This document shows, one piece after another, positions 58,312 to 64,000 of a stretch of 64,000 nt of DNA. The stretch lies in the NCBI RefSeq assembly GCF_000002995.4, contig NW_025062479.1, positions 13,283,721-13,347,720 of the forward strand. The letters run 5' to 3'. Positions within the stretch are counted from its first letter, which is position 1. Every line of letters begins with the position of its first letter. The DNA comes from Brugia malayi. Its lineage: Eukaryota; Nematoda; Chromadorea; Rhabditida; Onchocercidae. A program made the translations under genes and the position numbers. The notes below the pieces were generated by a model, which was not told where the DNA came from, did not search any database, and saw nothing but the letters and a program-made list of their open reading frames with translations.

Positions 58312-59908
58312 TGAAGTATGAAGGATTTTGAAGTTTTACTTGAAATTATTGATGAATTATCAGTTGGTTGTTTAAATATTGGTTAGTCATTTGTTAAGTA
58401 TCAGTTTATTATTTGGTCATATGAATGTATTAATATTTTTTTCACTTTTTTTTATTGCGGAGGAGGCAAATAATTGTTCAGTCATTGATCTTCAGTTTTG
58501 TTTGTTTTTTGTTTTTGTTTTCTTGAATTATTCATTTCGTTTATGAATAAAATAAATTTTTAACGTACGAGCAATGATTGCTAATGACGCCTTTATTGTT
58601 TACATTATACGTATTCCTCGAGATAGTTCCTTGTAAATAAATTTGATTTGACTTCATTTAAAAGTTTTGATGAAATTGAATGAAACATAGAATAAATAAG
58701 CTAATTTATCAAAAAAAAAAAGAAAAAACTCCGACGGGTAATGGAAGCATACAGTTATTACTATTATTTTTTTCTTTCTAAACACGTTATAATTATATTT
58801 CCTAAACATATAAAGAAATATTTTAATCTTTTTGATCCGATTGTCGTACTCCTCTGAAACCACAAGTTAGTTTATTATAGTAATTTTGATGAAAGGAATC
58901 TGAGTAGATTTCGTATAACATTTGACGTATTTACGTCGTATTTAATTTTTATTTTGTTATTGGATTATTTTGTTAGTGTATGATTAAATTAAGCAATTCG
59001 AATCATAATTAATAGGAAGTTTGTTCCACAATTCTTCCGGACAATGGATAATAGCAATCAGTAACGACAGTTCAGTATCTGTGTATGTGTTATATCTATG
59101 CATCGGTAGTTTCCATAATTAATGGTAAATTTCGGGTATTGATTTTACTGCAGTTGTTTAGAGAGATTTTACGATATTACGAGGGGAAGGTAGAGAGAGT
59201 GAATAAGGAAGGGAAGGAAAAAGTGTGTGGAAAAGAAAGGAGGTAAAAGAAAAGCATTAAAATCGATCAGTTTGGATGATGGGTTTTAATGAATCAGAGA
59301 AAGAGAAGAGAGGAAAGGACTAATTAAGAGAGGTAAGGTTGTGCACTTTAACATTTCCTACTATTTCTTTATTTCACTATACAACAATGGTCACAAGAAA
59401 AACAAAAAACAGAAGAAAGAGAAAAGTGTATGGTAAACGGATATATTACTTGCAGAGTATATCCTTAGTTATGATCGAAATGACCCCGATGACGAATGAC
59501 AGTGATTCAGTGCAATGGACAAATGAAGAATTATTTCACATATACTTAACCTTTATTCATAATGAATCCAAGTAACCTTGCTTAATATATCCAAATGTAA
59601 TATCTTAATTTGACGCATTTTATTTGCCGTATTTACGTAATGTTATTGATTACTTATTGAAATTACTCCCATTGACATCATCATCCATTTTACTTTCTCC
59701 TTTGCTTTCTCTCTCTCTCTCATAAGCCATTTATTTATTTGTTTATTTACAAATATAATAATAATTTTCAGAAGGAAAATTTTACTCGGTGATTCAACTA
59801 TTTGAAGAGATGATTTTAACAATAACGGGTTTCATCGTGGATTAATAAGCTATTTGTTAGCCATTTATTATCCAGTTTATAAAAAAAGAATAAAAAAGGA
59901 AAAAAAAA

Positions 59909-62155
<2,247 letters not shown>

Positions 62156-63245
62156 TTAAATACTGATTACTTCTATAATAATCCTAACATCTTTATTAGA
62201 TTATTGTAATATCTTTGTAAAAAAGAATGTATCTTTTATTATGCTTTATCATATAACTTTTTTTCTCTATACTTTTTTCTTTTTTTCTTTTTGTTTCTGC
62301 TATCACTTTTTTCTATTTCGAGTGGTATGGAAAAAAAAAGGTGTGTACAAATTACATATATTGTTTTAAACATGTAATTCTCGAATTTGATTTGAAATAA
62401 TCTGAAGTTAGAAGTTCAAATTTGAAGAAATTCATTTTCAGCTATAAAATAAAATTTGGTTTGAATGCTATTGTACAGATTTTGAAATCTCACTTCTTGC
62501 CATGCCTAATTTTATGTCTTTCAATAGATTTACAAATGTAATAATCTATATGTCTTGCATAACATATATTAATTTAATTTTCATTCGTTTCATTTGTCTG
62601 AAAATAATGAAAACGAACAGAAATCTAAAATTATTTTTTGAGCAGTTATAAGTTTGTTTTCACTTAACCAAGAAGTAGAAGTGTAACAGAATTGAATGAA
62701 TCCGAAACGAATTGTTGGACATCTACTAGTAAGCCTTAAAAACTGGAAACACTGTATATATAGTTGCTTTTATTTGCTACACTTTTGTATGATTTATAAA
62801 GTTATGTATTTTGTTCAGTACTTTTGGCACTCTAATGTAATAGTTTTAGTGACCTTTCTATCATACATTTGGATAACTTTTGTAATATTTATACTTTTCA
62901 AGGATTACTTAAACTGTCCATGTGGTTTTCCTGCAATATATAATTTTGATAAAATCTGCTACATATCTTCAATCTCTGATATCTTATTGATTATTAATTA
63001 ATTGCATCATCCTAACTTTTCCCTAACTCCCATTCTCCTTTTTATCATACAGCTTTGAATTAGATTTTTGGAATTTCAAATTTCTTGTTTATAAATTAAT
63101 AACTTGTTGCTAAAATTAATTTAAAAGATTTTCACCCATTTATTTTGCTTCTAACTTGACATTTTGCAATCAGATGATTCAATTTGTAACACATGTAATA
63201 TTTGTGAATATTTTAAGAAAAAAAAATTTGTTCATAAACTCTTAA
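62156..63245. other. Intergenic region between convergent MOSPD-like and trehalase genes
   Basis: This should hold both 3' UTRs. A plus-strand AATAAA lies at 62448-62453, and a minus-strand AATAAA (plus strand TTTATT) at 63139-63144, about 105 nt after the trehalase stop. A 101-codon open frame at 62696-63001 is present but is hydrophobic and unsupported by splice or family evidence. Confidence 0.55.
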
Positions 63246-63708
63246 CTACCCGCTGCTACCGGAACTTTTGCATTTCAAGAAGTTGATCAATGTTCGGATA
63301 AGGATTCGTTTTGTAAACCACCATAAAAAATCGAACGGTTTGCTTGTTCCTAGATATCGAGTAAGAAGAGTTCGGTTAGTACCAGATATATTAGCTCGTC
63401 CAGTTCCATGAACATCTGTTACACCACCTGTTGGCTTAACTATAGCTCTCTTATTGAATGTTACAAGTAAATCAAGTACGACACCATTAGTCCATCCAAA
63501 GCCATACTGAAATACTAATAACAGAATAACAAAGTTGAAATACTAATAACAAAATCATCATACCTGATTTTCATATTCGCCACCTTTAGCAGCTCGTACA
63601 TATTCTTTTGCGACATCGTATTTTTCCCACATTTTATGATCTTTTTGATATAGAGCATAATTTCGATTAATCCATTTATTGGCAATTTCAAATGCGCGCT
63701 GTTGCATT
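63246..63708 (-). CDS. Trehalase (glycoside hydrolase family 37), C-terminal part; 5' end beyond the window
   Basis: Two exons are inferred, 5' to 3': 63708-63564 and 63506-63246, ending in TAG. The first reads MQQRAFEIANKWINRNYALY, then MWEKYDVAKEYVRAAKGGEY; the second continues YGFGWTNGVVLDLL. This matches the end of the trehalase catalytic domain, where a Gly-rich GGGGEY motif is followed by E/Q-x-GFGWTNGV-x-L. Here the Gly-rich motif is reduced to KGGEY. The enzyme splits trehalose into two glucose molecules, and nematodes carry several trehalase genes. Beyond the domain there is an unusual tail of about 70 residues including TRYLGTSKPFDFLWWFTKRI and LIRTLINFLKC. The upstream exons, including the other signature motifs, lie to the right of 64000; 63709-64000 is intron. 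Confidence 0.88.
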
Positions 63709-64000
63709 CTATAATATCATTCAGTAACTATCATAATTTAACTTTAATCTTGATTGTATCAAAAAGCCAGTTAAAAAAAAAAAAAAAAAAAAAAATAAAA
63801 TTTTATCTTCATTACTATACATAATAATTCCTCATGTTAATAGCTCGAAAACACCTAATCTTATTTATTATTTTAATAATATCGTTGACAACATCTAATT
63901 CATTTAAACTAATTAAATATTATATTGCTGTCGTGGAAAGGATTTATCTCATGATAACGACAATTTTTAAACTTTTATATATGGGTCATGTTTCAATTAT

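Larger units (their letters stand above)
54936..59908. other. Intergenic region between the DDX3-like and MOSPD-like genes
   Basis: About 5 kb, strongly T-rich on the plus strand with many T9-T22 runs. The left part should be the 3' UTR of the helicase; an AATAAA at 55084-55089 lies about 150 nt after the stop. A TTA/TAT triplet run occupies 58281-58311. A 59339-59575 open frame with a basic stretch (RKTKNRRKRKVYGKR) is discussed under findings. No other coding signal was found. Confidence 0.5.

Noticed and set aside
62696..63001. 101-codon plus-strand open frame between the MOSPD-like and trehalase genes
   Set aside because: It is dominated by Phe, Ile, Tyr and Val from T-rich DNA, has no recognisable family or splice logic, and lies where two 3' UTRs are expected.

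Overview
The window looks like nuclear DNA of a nematode, most likely a filarial or related spirurid. It is very AT-rich. The genes are split into many short exons (18-403 nt) with GT-AG introns and T-rich acceptors ending in TTTCAG, TTTTAG or TTGCAG. Homopolymer and di/trinucleotide tracts are abundant, and all recognisable proteins are animal proteins. The species assignment is inference. I see no bacterial, plasmid, phage or CRISPR content, no tRNA or rRNA, and no transposon ORF.

Layout, left to right. (1) 77-1780, plus: the 3' six exons of a LETM1 mitochondrial inner-membrane protein gene, with the 5' end outside the window. (2) 4372-6420, minus: the 3' four exons of a gene with a Suppressor-APC (SAPCD-like) region; its 5' end is not resolved. 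(3) About 6.4-16.6 kb: long AT-rich sequence, gene-poor, with a CAA-type triplet tract and one weak plus-strand exon candidate. (4) 16760-39504, minus: a complete gene of 40 inferred exons for a TRIP12/Ufd4-type HECT E3 ubiquitin ligase. The reading frame closes through every junction to give 2021 residues: disordered N-terminus, armadillo-like helices, WWE domain, Ser/Thr-rich linker, HECT domain with active-site Cys. Its 6.2-kb intron 8 holds a separate same-strand six-exon gene (33999-35823) that I do not recognise. (5) 39.5-46.9 kb: a divergent intergenic region rich in simple repeats. (6) 46885-54935, plus: a complete 13-exon DEAD-box RNA helicase gene of the DDX3/Ded1/LAF-1 family, 753 residues. 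(7) 54.9-59.9 kb: T-rich intergenic DNA. (8) 59909-62155, plus: a complete five-exon gene for a small MSP-domain membrane protein of the MOSPD1/3 type, 216 residues. (9) 63246-63708, minus: the last two exons of a trehalase gene that continues past the right edge.

The genes do not form an operon or a pathway. They are ordinary nuclear housekeeping genes: mitochondrial ion homeostasis, ubiquitin ligation, translation/RNA remodelling, ER membrane, trehalose metabolism. I found no convincing undescribed multi-gene system. The best items for a second look are the unrecognised gene nested in the TRIP12 intron, a 50-nt exon-like cassette with an in-frame stop inside the WWE-domain intron, an exact 110-bp tandem duplication in another TRIP12 intron, and the unusual tail of the trehalase.
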